From assembly GCA_014529385.2 (NCBI GenBank), contig CM043966.1, positions 105,225,087 through 105,289,086 on the forward strand: 64,000 nucleotides of DNA. The letters run 5' to 3'. This document shows positions 48,260-60,905 of this stretch, one piece after another (the stretch's first letter is position 1; every line of letters starts with the position of its first letter). The translations under genes and the position numbers were made by a program. The notes under the pieces were generated by a model. That model saw only the letters and a list, made by a program, of their open reading frames with translations, did no database searches and was not told the origin of the DNA. The stretch comes from Adiantum capillus-veneris (lineage: Eukaryota; Streptophyta; Polypodiopsida; Polypodiales; Pteridaceae).

Positions 48260-51200
48260 AACTTACAAGTTCTCCGCTTGGGGCATGCTATTATAGATTT
48301 GTTCGAATACATCATTTGAAATATCATAATAATATACATTAATCTCACCTTCCCTCAAGCACATTGGAAAACTGATGCATCACACCATGTGGGAGTAGAT
48401 AAGAGCAGTGGGTTTGTTGTCCAAAAGGAAATAGGTATCATCTCGCCCATTTACCTTGTCGTAGAATAGTCCCTCAAGGACAAATGAATTTTTATTAATA
48501 TGGTTGTGCCATTCATCCCTTTTAGAGTTTATGGTCAAGCGCTTTGTCTTAGTGCATTTGAGCATGTAGAAGTCTGTGCCTGGCTCCTATGCAGTCATTG
48601 AAAATTTTGGACAATCATTGAGGCATTGCTCATGTTGTTGTGGTGGCAAGTGTATATAAGTGCATATTCATCCTCATCCTTGCTTAACGCTTGTCCATCC
48701 CTTTCATCCCTAACTGTCGCCTATATTTGCAAGTACTCCCACCCCTCTACGTGTTTTTTGTTCGTGCATCTCCCCCATTAACCTTTGATGCACTCATGGA
48801 AAAATCAAGACGATACTCTTCACCTTAGCTTGTGCATATCTATTTGGCTATAGCCAATAACACAGTGAAAGGATCGAGACCCTTTGATGCCCATGCAATC
48901 CCATGCTATGTCTTTGTTGACATCACCGAGATTGACCTCCCACAGTAAACGATCAACTTTCCATCTATCTATGGACATTCTTTTATGAGGGTTGTATTGA
49001 GGAATGCAACAATGCTTGAAGCGTTATGAAGCACCCATCCGTCAGATTTCAACTGCTCATGTGTGGTAGCTCTTTTGAGCACTGCACTAGCCCCATCATG
49101 TTCACCTTCCCATGGCCAAAAGCAAAGAAATTGTGCATCATCTCGATATCGATCATATTGTAGAATCGGGCTACAAAATAGAATGGAATCCTTGCTATGA
49201 ATTGTGAAGCAACAACTTTAGACCACACCTAGTGTCGCTTGACACTATAGCCTTGATTTTTCAGCCACTCATTGTGTTTGTCATCAGAGATGTAGAAATG
49301 ACTCTTCTTTTGAATGGCACAAAGCGCATCACTTAAGTATGAAAAAAAAGTGAACCAAAATTGTGACCTAAGTTGAATACCAATGCATTGATTGAATTTC
49401 ATTCTGCTTCTTGAAGGAGTAGTTCTCTGCAAATCTACTATAGGCACCACTACATTGTCAGGAAATTTATTCAAACATTCCTTGAATTGTTGCGCTTGCC
49501 ATCTGTAGACGTAGTTTTGTTTGATGAGGTTCATTAATTTGCTTTGAAGCAAGGAAATGAAACACATTGGACTGATGTACCTAGCCACGAGGTCTTTTCA
49601 AGATTTGGTGTTACCTTTCTCATCCACTTCTTGCGTAGGAACCTCATCAAAAAGCTTCACAGACATTCTACAGATATCATCACTTTGTTCGCCTAGACAC
49701 AATGATAGCATATCAATGCCACAATGTTTGCATGTTCCCAAAAGACATTTTTTGTGATGATAAGCACTATCAATGGGCTTTGGACACAATACAGACTCCC
49801 ATAGGTCTGTTAAGCATGGAAATGTGGCATTCGATGTTGTGCACTGCACTATTCCATCATGGGAATTGCAAACAACACACCTACAAAAGCATGACATTCT
49901 ATGTAGCCCGTATCTTCCTTGGCGCATCTGATTGAAGGCTTCCTTGAAGTATACAAGCTGAACATGGTATTCACAGTAGCAAGTGTTGCGGTCCTTCAAC
50001 TTGTGTATGAAGTATGGCTTCAGATCCTCAAAGCATCTATGGGAGATTCTAATGTTAGGATGAGCCTCCTGGAACCACATGTAGAAGTTTCTCTGTGAAA
50101 TAGAAGACACATGATTAAGTACTAGAAACTACTTACAAGCACAGTAACACATGTACATCTAGATCTAAGATGCTTTTAGAAGAACTTGGAATCAATCATG
50201 AGCACTTGGAAGCACCGAGGCATATTTGAAGCTTTTGGGAGCACTTGAAATCACTTAAAATCTTTTTAAATCACTTTAAAGCATTTAGAAGAACATGCAA
50301 GCACTCAAAAACCTTCAAAAGAAACGATAAGCACTAAAAAGAACTTGGAAGTACTAGGAAGCACTTGAAAGCACTGTGAAGCAGTTGGAAGAACTAGGAA
50401 GCACTGGGAAGACCTTGGAAGCACTTAGAAGAATTCTGAATATTTTGGAAGCACGTAGAAGCATTGGGAAGCACTGAGAAGACCTTGGAAGCATATGAAA
50501 GCACTCATAAACATTTAGAAGCATTGGGAAGCACTTGGAAGCACTGGTATGAACTTGGAAGCACTAAGAAGCACTGGGAGGTACATGATAGAACTCAAGG
50601 TAATTTCTTTTGAAGCACTTTGAAGCACTCAAAGTTTGTATTGAGATCTCAAAAGAACTCTGAAGTATTTGGCTATTGGAAGCACTCGAAATTACTGAGA
50701 AGCATTAAAAAGAACTTGGAATCACTTAGAAATAAGCATTTGAAATCACTCAAAAGTCTATGTATGCACTTCCAAGTACTTGGAAGCCTTTGAAATTTAT
50801 TTGAAGAACTAAGAAGCAGTCATGATCACTAATTATCACATGGAGGGTACTCAGGAGCACTTGGCATGGTAACACACAAGAATGGATTGTCAAGCACTTG
50901 GAAGAACCTGAAGCATTTGAAATTATTATGGGACATTTGGAAATCATTTGTCAATCTGAGTCTAGCACTATATAGCACACTTAAGTACTATAATAGACTA
51001 CAGTACACATGAAAATAGTTGGAGGCTATAAATGAATTTTGAAAAAATTATAAGCACATAGTAAAACACCTAAATAACACTAAGTAAAGCAATATGTTCG
51101 GGCTGATTTACATGAGGCAAATTGAGTAGATGCAGTGGATGTAGTACATGCACATTCTTGCCTATTCTCTTTCGAACAACATCTTTCTTGTTTGGTGAGA

Positions 51201-51600
51201 TGCAGGTTTCCACCGACCAGAATTGAAACACAATTTGTCCGATTTCAGTCGTTAAGATGCTTCCTTTATGGAATTGACGATGAAAAGCATCGAAGGAAAG
51301 TGCCCCCTCCTCCACATCATGTTGCAACCAAATGTTGGCAGCAATGAAATTTCTTCGGTGAATTCCTAAAGCCTTGGAAACATCTCTACGCTTATTTGAT
51401 TGTTACCCCTACTTTCTCATTAAGGCATGCCACGACACTAGCCCACTTAAAAAACAGCTCATTATTTGAATGAGGTGTCTTCACCGCAGATAATGTATGA
51501 CAAATGTTTTTGAAGAATCTTCTTTTAAAGACCCTTGGAAAGCCCGTTTGTTTGAGTACACCAACACTTAGCAACTACCCTACAAATTTTCTTTGCCTCT
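48260..51600 (-). pseudogene. Cysteine-rich transposase-like gene of unnamed family, multi-exon, decayed
   Basis: Minus-strand pieces in order: FPRVFKRRFFKNICHTLSAV (51,540), AFHRQFHKGSILTTEIGQIV with CISPNKKDVVRKRIGKNVHV (51,300-51,150), an intron full of satellite, then FYMWFQEAHPNIRISHRCFE and LKDRNTCYCEYHVQLVYFKE (50,090-49,950), CFCRCVVC and CKHCGID, and RMKFNQCIGIQLRSQFWFTF (49,400). Near 49,180-48,990 come SQFIARIPFYFVARFYN, NFFAFGHGK and, after a frameshift, EHDGASAVLKRATTHEQLKS. The CxCxxH cluster, QF...FVARY and HGKxxHDGA blocks recall an uncharacterised family widespread in plants and animals that I believe is transposase-related. A stop at 49,598, the frameshift near 49,070 and others break it. 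Confidence 0.45.
50140..50960 (-). repeat. GAAGCACTTG satellite inside the intron of the cysteine-rich gene
   Basis: Over 800 bp of diverged 10-12 bp units such as GGAAGCACTTGGAAGCACT, GAAGAACTTGGAAG and GAAGCACTGGGAAG on the plus strand. It lies between two coding blocks of the minus-strand gene, so it occupies an intron or an insertion. Confidence 0.75.
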
Positions 51601-51789
51601 TGCTCATCAATGTCACTATCCTCTCGCGTTCGTGTCATCCTCTTTTGAATGCTTCTATGTTCCCTCTTCTTTGCAGCCGAGTAGTCTCATAGACCTAGCA
51701 GAAGTTCTTGTGGGGTGAGTTGTGTAAAAGAGAATGGAGGAAGATATAGGGTGCCGTTATCGACATCATGTGACTCCATGTGGAACGAG

Positions 51790-51895
<106 letters not shown>

Positions 51896-52084
51896 ACTGA
51901 GATGCTACGTTGCTGAGATACTGTAGTTTCTAGACAATGAGAAAGCTAGCAGCTACTGAATATGGCACCCCCTGAAGCAGTTTTAGAGGCTATGAAAGAG
52001 AGAGAGACGGAGTTTCTTGGGAGCCCTAAACCGAAAGACAAACACAACTAAGGAGCCCGGAAGCAGAGGGAATGGAGGGGGGGG

Positions 52085-52167
<83 letters not shown>

Positions 52168-52199
52168 CAAGAACAGTTCTAGGGAGGGAGGGACCCATT

Positions 52200-53049
52200 G
52201 ACCGAGCGTGATAGAGTCCAGAATTAGTGGCGGTGAGAGAATATTCGATAGTGTTTAATGGTCCCCGAATGGTCCAAGTCAGTTTCCTATATGTTTAAAA
52301 TTCCAAGCCTGCCCGGCCTTATTCGCTCCCGCTTTATACTTTTACTTATAACATTTGAAATTAAACAATTCACACCCCACTCTCTCTCCTTTCAAAGGAG
52401 TGTCCAAGACACTCCTTTTTGGTACCACCACTTTCATCCACTCTGTCTCCCCCCCCCCCCGCCGAGGGAAGGACATTTCAAATAGACAAGCATGATTCCA
52501 CGTCGAAAGAACTCCAAAATTGGTAATTTGCATCCAAGTGTTTGCTTGGACAACACATAAAGACTATGGTGCAGGGCAAGGCTTCCATTTTTTATTATTT
52601 TTGGGGAGACATTCTCCACCATACTTTGTGTGGCATGCACTATATGTTTTGCATTTTCTCAATGCGAGAAGAAGTTTCATATAAGTTAACACATATATCA
52701 TCCTCTGACTTGCATATTCGGCCGACACCTACCTATACATGATTACTAGGATAGTAATGAAGTTCAATTTTTAGAGTCCATCAATGCTTTGTTTTTCTTT
52801 GTTTTCATGTCTAGTAGATCATAACTCAATTTTTGTTAGAATGCCGATCTCTCTACACTACATTCCATTATTGGTGGTAAAGAAGTTTTTGTTGAATGCC
52901 GACCTCTCTATACTACATTCCATTATTGGTGGTAAACATAAGTTCCCCACCACATTCTTTAGCAACGTAGTTCTCGAGCATTGCATCAAAAAATAATTAA
53001 GCTCACTACCTACTCGCTATACTGGCAACTTCTTCATTATATTCATTTT
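52200..53049. other. No gene; short tandem duplication
   Basis: A 55-bp duplication (ATGCCGATCTCTCTACACTA at 52,841 and ATGCCGACCTCTCTATACTA at 52,896) is the only structure I see, apart from a short C-run near 52,451. Confidence 0.45.
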
Positions 53050-53195
53050 TGCTCAGATTCCCTTGTGGATCTCAAGGCTCAGCCTTCCGAGGACCTCACC
53101 CTTTAAAAGGGCCAAGATAGGATTTGATCTCAAGACCTCCAGCGTGCAAAGACTGCCAGCAATTTGCCTAACCACAAGAGTTACCAGCTCATCGT
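53050..53195 (-). mobile_element. tRNA-derived SINE-like remnant
   Basis: The minus strand has an A-box-like TGGTAACTCTTGTGGTTAGG (53,166-53,186) and a B-box-like GAGATCAAATCC (53,120-53,131) about 35 bases apart, as in an RNA polymerase III promoter. No tRNA can be folded from the whole, so it is tRNA-derived rather than a tRNA gene. No A-rich tail is certain. Confidence 0.4.
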
Positions 53196-53649
53196 GTAAC
53201 TGCCAGCAATTTGTAAACTAAGTAAAAAAAACTTTGCACCTGTTTCTTCCCGCCTCAGCCTCCTGTTCCCCCCCCGGGCCGTGCCGCGTCGCCCATCTTC
53301 TCTGTCTTCGATGCCTCCACCCTTGCTCGCGCATCTCTTGCCTCCTTATTTTCCTTCCTCCTCGTTCAATCACCAAGGGGATCTTCCCCGATTCTTGATA
53401 ATAAAACATTTTAAAAGATTGCCCCCCCCCCCCCTTGCCTGCCCTTTAAAATTATACCACTAATACTTTAAAGATGCTACATTCCCTCAACTCGTATGTA
53501 GTCTGTATATGTTCCCCCTTGTCGTTTGTCTGCAAGTTGCACGCCCATCCTCCTCAGCCTTCGTATGCACCTCTTGCCCCTTCTCTTCTTCGTCATCCTC
53601 CTCAGCCTTTATAACGGCTACACCTCCCCCAAGCCCTAGGTCTTCCTCC

Positions 53650-53788
<139 letters not shown>

Positions 53789-54119
53789 GTAAAACCTCTT
53801 GCAAACTACTCAAGCTGTACTCAACCACCTCAACCTACATTGCGTTGTCGTGCGGATCTGCTCCCATGCTAAGAAAGATACCAAGAAGATGCACATCTAG
53901 CTTAATTGAAGCTTACCTGATTAGTGATCAGTGTTCAGGGCTTGCTAACAAGATAGTTTTATGATAAATGTATGCCAGATGCGGCTTAACAGGGCCAATA
54001 GATGTCTTAATGATGCTAAAAAAAACGAGTATCCTTGAAGTGAGCACAAATGGAAGATTATGGTCTTGAACTATAGTGCCTGAAGTGCTCTACCGGCCTG
54101 TCTTAGCGGCTCGTCGATT

Positions 54120-54405
54120 GGAGCTACAATGAAGAAGTTATGGCAGTTTGAAGTTTAAGTTGATGCAGATCCGTACCGGATTGGGCAATTGCATCTGAAG
54201 GATCATAGGTGAAGTGAGTGCATGGGCCTAAAGTGATCTCTTTGTGGAGCGTGTTGGTCTTTTCAGGTCAGTGATCTAAGTTACGGTTACCAAGATATCG
54301 CTAGATTAAATTTCATCGGGGGCTAGTTCCATATCAGTCTGGTCAGCTCGGTCGGTGTGCCATCTTGGAATTTTTGACTTCGACCAAGTTCCGGAACGTC
54401 ATCTT
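54120..54405. repeat. Old dispersed repeat that hosts the copia element, left part
   Basis: Resembles 43,660-44,010 (AAGATATCGCTAGATTAAAT with TCGGGGGCTAG against AAGATATGGCCAATTGAAGA with TTGGGGGCTTG). The repeat resumes after the copia element at 59,709 (GGATCGATGCTCGG against CAATCGAATGCTCGG). The uninterrupted copy near 43.9 kb therefore serves as an empty-site comparison. Confidence 0.5.
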
Positions 54406-54727
54406 TGTAAAGAATGAGGATGCAAGAGAGCTACACAAGACAAGCACAAAGCACACAGAGATTGAAAGCTTCTTCTTCTTCTTCACAGAAAAGAGAGTAC
54501 AAAATGACTAAGTGCTAAAGCTGAAAAGTAGCACATATGTACATGCGGTCACTAAGTGTGAACTCGCTAGAAGCGTACTAGGCTGGCACTATAAGTGTAG
54601 TCCAGCTGTAGAATCACTGGCAGAGATCCTCCGTGTCGGTCACCTAACGCGCCAGTGAGTAAATGCCGTAAGCGGCCAAGACCCGTAGTGGATGCCAGCT
54701 CAAGGTGTAGAGCTCGACATCTCAACA
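54406..54727 (-). repeat. Copia 3' LTR (322 bp)
   Basis: Begins TGTAAAGAATGAGG and ends CGACATCTCAACA on the plus strand. It differs from the 5' LTR at two bases (A/G in CACACAGAG and C/T in GAACTCGC). Confidence 0.95.
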
Positions 54728-57700
54728 CTCCCCCTCGAGCTCTGCATGTTGCAGAGTCCAAGCATAGTCCGGAAACGTCGAAGCTTCTCAGCTCCGAGGG
54801 CCTTGGTAAAGATATCCGCTATCTGCTCCTCTGTGCTGACGTAGACCAAGTCGATGTCGCCCGCCAACACTCGCTCTCGAACGTAGTGGTAATGGACCTC
54901 TATGTGTTTGGTCCTGGCATGGAACACTGGGTTCCTAGCCAACTGCATGCTGCTGAGGTTGTCACAATGAATGACAATCTGCTGGTCCACCTACACTCCC
55001 AAGTCCTCAAGTAATGTGCGTAGCCAAGCTACCTCGCACGCCGCAACTGCTGCACCTCTGTACTCGGCCTCTGTGCTCGATAAAGCAACCGTAGGCTGCT
55101 TTTTGCTGCTCCAAGTAACAGCAGCACTCCCAAAAGAGAACATGAATCCACTTGTAGATCTCCTATCAACAATGCTACCTGCCCAATCTGCATCTGTATA
55201 CCCATACAATGCTAATGGTGCATCTGCTGCATAGAACAATGCGTAGTCAAGAGTACCTTGCACATACCTAAGTGTGCGTCGTACTCCATCCAAATGTGGC
55301 TTCCTCGGAAGCTGCATGAACTGACTCTCCAAGCCTACTGTGTAGCTCAAGTCTGGCCGCGTGATAATCAAGTAGATTAGACTACCCACAATCTTCCTGT
55401 ACATGTTGACATCCTCAACAACATCACCCTTCTCTGCACTCAGCTTTGCATTCACATCCAAGGGAATAGAAATTGGCTTACAATCAGCCATACCATACTT
55501 TGACAACATGTGCAAAGCATACTGTCTCTGTGATAGCCATACACCCTCTGGAGTTCTGATCACCTCAATGCCAAGAAAGTAGCGCAACTCGCCTAAATCT
55601 TTCATTTCAAACTCCTGTTTGAGAAGACCCTTCACATGGTCAATCTCCATAGCATTGTCAGCAACAATAATAAGGTCATCTACATATATGGTAATGACCA
55701 CAATCCCCACATCACTCTCACGTACATAGAGTGAATGATCAGCATGAGCTCTCCTAAAACCAATACTGACAAGATACTTGGCAATCCTGTCATACCATGC
55801 TCTAGAGCCCTGCTTCAAACCATACAAAGCTTTGAGAAGTCTGCATACATAATCTGGGTAACCTGGATCGACATAACCAGGTGGCTGATCCATATACACT
55901 TCCTCTTGCAACTCACCATTCAAGAAGGCATTATTTACATCCATTTGATGCATAATCCATCCTCTAGATGCAGCCACTGTTATGATAGCTCTCACAATCG
56001 TCATCTTTGCCACTGGAGCGAAGGTCTCCTCATAGTCTATGCCATACGTTTGTGCATAACCCTTTGCGACCAGCCTTGCCTTGTGACGCTCAATGTTACC
56101 ATCAGCCTTATGCTTGGTTTTATACACCCATTTACAGCCAATAGCTTTCTTGCCACTTGGCAATGGCACCAACTCCCATGTGTCGTTTGCTTCCAATGCA
56201 GCCATCTCTTCATTCATTGCATCATCCCAATGCACATTTCCAACTGCATCCTCAAAACATGTGGGCTCCACATCCTGTATCACCTTAGCCATGTAGGCTT
56301 GGTGATGCGCTAGATACCCATCATAAGTCAATTTCTGAACTGGATTTCTGACTCTATTAGATCTGCGCGGTCCTGGGTCACTCCTTTGCCTTCTAGCATC
56401 TTCTTGTACTTTCCTTACACCAGGTGTCCTGACAGCCGGAATTCCAAATTCCTCATCAAGACTTTGTTTAGAACCATTTGAATCCATGTCTACATGTGAA
56501 AAACCTGATTATGCATCAGCCATAAAGGGAGAGTCATCAACCTTTTCCTTTCCTTTTCGTGATACATTCCCTGTACCTGTTTGTGGAGTAACCTGCGTAC
56601 GTAGCCTACCATTCCATGGTTTCTCAACAGAGCCACGAGAAGAGGACTCTTGTGGTCCACTCAAAACCTGTGACTGTGGCCTCACATTTTGTACAACCAC
56701 AACATCTTTTACATCAGCCCCAATAGTGCCATGTGCATTACTGTACCAGCTGCTCATCTCATCAAAGACTACATCTCTGCTCACTCGTAATTCTCGTGTA
56801 GTAGGATTGTAGCACTTGTACCCCTTTTGTTCAAGGGAATATCCCACAAGAATACATTTCTCTACTTTAGGATCCAATTTCCTACGCAACTCATCTGGTA
56901 CATGCACGTAAGCTATGCAGCCAAACACTTTCAAGTGTGCCAAATCAGGCTTTGTACCTGTAAACTTTTCCTCAGGTGTTACATCATGCACCGTAGCTGT
57001 AGGTGTCCTGTTCATAATGTACACAACTGTATTTACGGCTTCAGCCCAAAAATGATGAGGCATGTTCTTCTCATTCATCAATGCACGTGCAACCTCTGCA
57101 ATGTGCCTGTTTTTCCTTTCTGCGACCCCATTCTGTTGTGGAGTATATCTGCATGTAAACTGCCTGCGTATACCATGCATTCGTAGAAAATCTGAAAAAT
57201 CATTGGAGAAGTACTCTCCCCCTCCATCTGACCTCAATGTCTTGATTTGCATATCTGTCTCCTTCTCAATCATGACTTTGAAGTTTTGAAAGTGACCAAA
57301 CACTTCACTTTTGTTACGCATGAAGTAGACCCATACTTTCCTTGTATGGTCATCAATGAAAGAGACATAATACCTGCAACCATGTATACTTGCAGTATCG
57401 GTTGGACCCCAAACATCTGTGTGCACCACCTCAAGTGGCTTTTTACATACATTGCGCTCATGTGGAAATGAGCCCTTTGACTGTTTTCCAAACTGGCATG
57501 CTGCACACACTTTATGCATACCATCCACCTTGAATTTGGGCAAACCTTTTACAATCTGTTTTGATTGCATGCTGCGCAATCTCTGCTCATTGACATGGCC
57601 AATGCGTTTGTGCCAAATGTCAACATCAGCCACAACACCTGTGCCCTGTGCAAATAATGCAGCTTTTACCTCAGGCATGTTTACATTCAGCGTAAACATT

Positions 57701-59049
57701 CTGCCCACACATTTGCCCTCTGTGATCAGCTTACAGCCATTCTGGAAATATTCTACATAACAGCCATTTGGATTGAAGCGAACTTGCAAACCCTGCTCAA
57801 CCATTTGTCCAACAGAAACAAGATTCTTTGTAATGTTTGGGACATGAAGTACATCTGCTAAGTACTTTGATTTCCCGCTCTTCGTATTTAGAGGTATGTC
57901 CCCTACATGAGCAATGGGGTGAGCTGTGTCATCTCCTGTTTGCACATAGCCTGACACATCTGGTTTGTGCATATCTCTAAACCACTCTCCACGAGACGTC
58001 ATGTGATTAGAGGCACCTGAATCCACATACCAAACATCATCTTGGGTGGAATTCTCTACAGTCATTGTATTCATTACATGCTGCATAACAAACATGCGCT
58101 CGTTTTTGCTGTCATCTGCATCTCTGCTAGTAGATGCATAGTTGCCCTGTTCTCTCTTTCCACTTGCTTTTCCCTTTGGACAGTCACGTGACATGTGGCC
58201 TCTTTCACCACAAGCCCAACATTCTCTGCTATCTGGAGTATGTTGCTGCCTGCTTGATCCTGCACCACGACCTCTTTGACTCCCCCTGCCTTGAAACTGG
58301 TTTCCCCTGCCACCTGTATTGTTTTGATTTGATTGACCTTCCAGAAATTGGCCCCTGCAACCCCTTGGGCCTTGACCACGACCTCTACCTCTACCTCTGT
58401 TGGAGTTAGAATAGAAGGCCTGTTCAGAATTATTTCTGCCATGAGAAGAAGATGTGTCAAGGTTCTTCTCCTCAAGAATAAGCATAGAAATCAAATCTTG
58501 GAACACGGGGATGTCGTCTCTTGTATTCATGGAAGACCTAAAATGTACATACTCATCTCCTAGACCATCCAAACATGCACGGACAATGTCATCATCTTCC
58601 ACTGAGACTTTAATAGATCCAAGAGCCTCAATGATACTCTTGATCTTCAAGGCATAATCATTGATTGAGAGGTTGTTCCTCTTAACCTGATTTAGCTCCG
58701 ACTTTAGTTGAAGCTTCCTGGCCTTGGTGTTCACCTCGAACACTTTGCCTAAGTTTCTCCATGCAATGATGGGGGTTTCAGCATCCTGTAGATAGCCCAT
58801 CATGCCATCTGTGATGCTCATAGAAAGCCAGTACATCACTTTGCTCTGGCCTTGTTGCCAGTCCCTCAAAGCTTTCCTTTGTTGTGTTGTAGCATTTGCA
58901 TCAGGAATCTCTGGTTCCTTTTCATTGTCTCCTTCTACATAGTCCCAATAACCTTTTCCTTTTAGGAAATTTGTTATTCTGAACTTCCATGCAGGGTAGT
59001 TATTTTTCTCAAGCTTCTCAGTAACAATCTGACTGAAACCGTCAGACAT
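54700..59049 (-). pseudogene. Copia gag-pol polyprotein with two nonsense codons
   Basis: One frame from ATG 59,049 to the final stop at 54,700. Gag (UBN2 type, residues 1-200, NNYPAWKFRITNFLKGKGYW) leads to a zinc knuckle CWACGERGHMSRDC (277-290), protease WYVDSGASNHM (DSG at 343-345), GAG-pre-integrase (WHKRIGHVNEQRL) and integrase with Asp545, Asp608 and Glu644 (35 residues between the last two). TAA at 56,509-56,511 interrupts after SPFMADA. RT follows (WVYKTKHKADGNIERHKARL, active site IYVDDLII), then RNase H (YTDADWAGSIVDRRSTSG, SSTEAEY). TAG at 54,991-54,993 interrupts before VDQQIVIHCDNLSSMQLARN. Both stops are explained by single C-to-T changes in Gln codons. All catalytic residues remain. 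Confidence 0.93.
54728..54739 (-). promoter_or_regulatory. Copia polypurine tract
   Basis: On the minus strand CGAGGGGGAG lies immediately before the LTR start TGTTGAGATG, the usual plus-strand priming site. Confidence 0.85.
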
Positions 59050-59306
59050 CTTGAAGCACTAAGACAAAATAGCTGCAATCTGCAAAAACCTGCAAATCTG
59101 TTGAACCTGCTATCGTGGTACCTGTAACGCTTTCTACACTCAACGAGTGTCCACAATCAAGCGTACATACAACCACTGTACTTGTACAGTAAATCTCTGT
59201 ATACTGCACTTTGGAGACCTGTTCAGAAACTTGTGCGAAAAACTCGTAGATTGCGAACGAAGGGATTGTGATGCTCTTGCTCTCTTAGCCTCTCTTGCCT
59301 GCACCA

Positions 59307-59319
59307 GGCTCTGATACCA
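59307..59319 (-). promoter_or_regulatory. Copia primer binding site, initiator tRNA-Met type
   Basis: The minus strand reads TGGTATCAGAGCC directly next to the 5' LTR, the standard site of plant copia elements. Confidence 0.95.
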
Positions 59320-59703
59320 TGTAAAGAATGAGGATGCAAGAGAGCTACACAAGACAAGCACAAAGATGTAAAGAATGAGGATGCAAGAGAGCTACACAAG
59401 ACAAGCACAAAGCACACGGAGATTGAAAGCTTCTTCTTCTTCTTCACAGAAAAGAGAGTACAAAATGACTAAGTGCTAAAGCTGAAAAGTAGCACATATG
59501 TACATGCGGTCACTAAGTGTGAACTTGCTAGAAGCGTACTAGGCTGGCACTATAAGTGTAGTCCAGCTGTAGAATCACTGGCAGAGATCCTCCGTGTCGG
59601 TCACCTAACGCGCCAGTGAGTAAATGCCGTAAGCGGCCAAGACCCGTAGTGGATGCCAGCTCAATGGATTCCAGCTCAAGGTGTAGAGCTCGACATCTCA
59701 ACA
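59320..59703 (-). repeat. Copia 5' LTR (384 bp) with internal duplications
   Basis: Same ends as the 3' LTR but 62 bp longer: the first 47 bp (TGTAAAGAATGAGGATGCAA and following) are repeated in tandem at 59,320 and 59,367, and a 15-bp piece (GGATNCCAGCTCAA) is doubled near 59,650. Confidence 0.95.
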
Positions 59704-59708
59704 ATCTT

Positions 59709-60580
59709 TTGTAGTGCATTGAAAGAGGGGTATGCTGATGGATCGATGCTCGGCACTATCGGGGTCGAGATGTATACATTTGATAATGCTTTGATTGAAC
59801 GTATATACAAAATAATGGATATTGGGAAAATATATTGTGCCAAGAAACTCACTCGAGTGTTTCTTTTGTGAGATTACTTAAAGACTCTGCTAAGAACAAG
59901 GATTTTTACCAAGGAAAAACGATATCTATCATTTTCGCGATAGTGGGCTACTTGAAAATAACACATATTTAGCCGATGCTTTACTTAGCATGTATGACCA
60001 GTGTGGTGTACTTGTCGAAGAGAGCCAAGTTCTTGAGGGGTTCTTTGTTTGAAATATCGTCTCATGGAGTGTATTGATTGTGGGATATGCCTAGCAGCGA
60101 GACAGGGAGTGCCAGGCATTGCCTTGGCAGACATGTGTACCAAATGTGGTGCCACTACATGGGCAATGGTGCCCATTATGGAGCAAATGGCCGTCCACTA
60201 TGAAGCATAGGCCGCCCGCCCAATGAACCAAGCGGCCGCCCAATGGAAAGTTTTGGGAGGGGGGGCAACTTTAGTGGGAAAAGACAAAAAAAAAAAAAGA
60301 AGGCATGGCATGAGACAGGGTAGTAAGAGCTGCGCAAGGAGAGGGGAGCTCACAAAGGCGTGCATGAGGCTAAGCGGATGAGGACGAGCGTGAAAGAGAA
60401 AAGCTTCATCAAACCCTTGCGATCCTTTTGGTGCTGGTTGTGACCGATTCCACGTAGTCCATATTCGAGGTTGCCACATCATTGAGAAGGGTCCCATGCC
60501 ACGTCGGTCACGACGCCGTGAGGAGTGCGTGGAGGGGGCTCATTCTTAGGAATTTATTGGAGGGCATGAAAGGGAAGAAA
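59709..60580. other. Right flank of copia insertion, no gene
   Basis: Resumes the old repeat seen at 54,120-54,405, then ordinary DNA. A few frames (for example 60,497-60,198 minus) have no recognisable product. Confidence 0.4.
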
Positions 60581-60679
60581 AGAATAAGTGAGAGAAAAAT
60601 TGCAGGAAGATAGGAGATTAGAACGTGAGGAGGGTTACGAAGAGGAGAAAGGGTATTCGACGAGGAGGCAGGAGGGAAA

Positions 60680-60775
60680 AGACTGGCATGTAATATCTTT
60701 CTTTCTCGCTCTCGGACATAAGCAAGGGAGGAGGCAAACTCTCTCTCTCGCTCTCGGATCTAAGCAAGAAAAGGA

Positions 60776-60812
<37 letters not shown>

Positions 60813-60849
60813 ACATAAGCAAGGAGTCGGAGAAGCAAGGAAAGGAGTT

Positions 60850-60897
<48 letters not shown>

Positions 60898-60905
60898 GTC
60901 AGAAG
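60680..60905 (+). repeat. CTCTCG/CATAAGCAAGGA tandem repeat with embedded (CT)n
   Basis: Three or four units of the type CTCGCTCTCGGACATAAGCA then AGGAG, the CT part having expanded into microsatellites at 60,778-60,809 and 60,850-60,895. Frames through it are low-complexity. Confidence 0.65.

Larger units (their letters stand above)
54406..59703 (-). mobile_element. Young Ty1/copia LTR retrotransposon, near-complete
   Basis: LTRs (54,406-54,727 and 59,320-59,703), a 5-bp target duplication, a Met-type primer site and a polypurine tract are all present. The single minus-strand frame encodes gag, protease, integrase, RT and RNase H in that order, which is the copia order. It has no frameshift, only two in-frame stops. 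The LTRs differ by two substitutions over 322 shared bases plus two short tandem duplications in the 5' LTR, so the insertion is recent. It could still be mobilised by a helper. Confidence 0.95.
54401..59708. repeat. Target site duplication of the copia element
   Basis: ATCTT at 54,401-54,405 and at 59,704-59,708, directly outside the two LTRs. Confidence 0.9.

Noticed and set aside
54700-54990. A separate gene (96 codons) downstream of copia RT
   Set aside because: It is the C-terminal RNase H tail of the same copia frame after a TAG codon.
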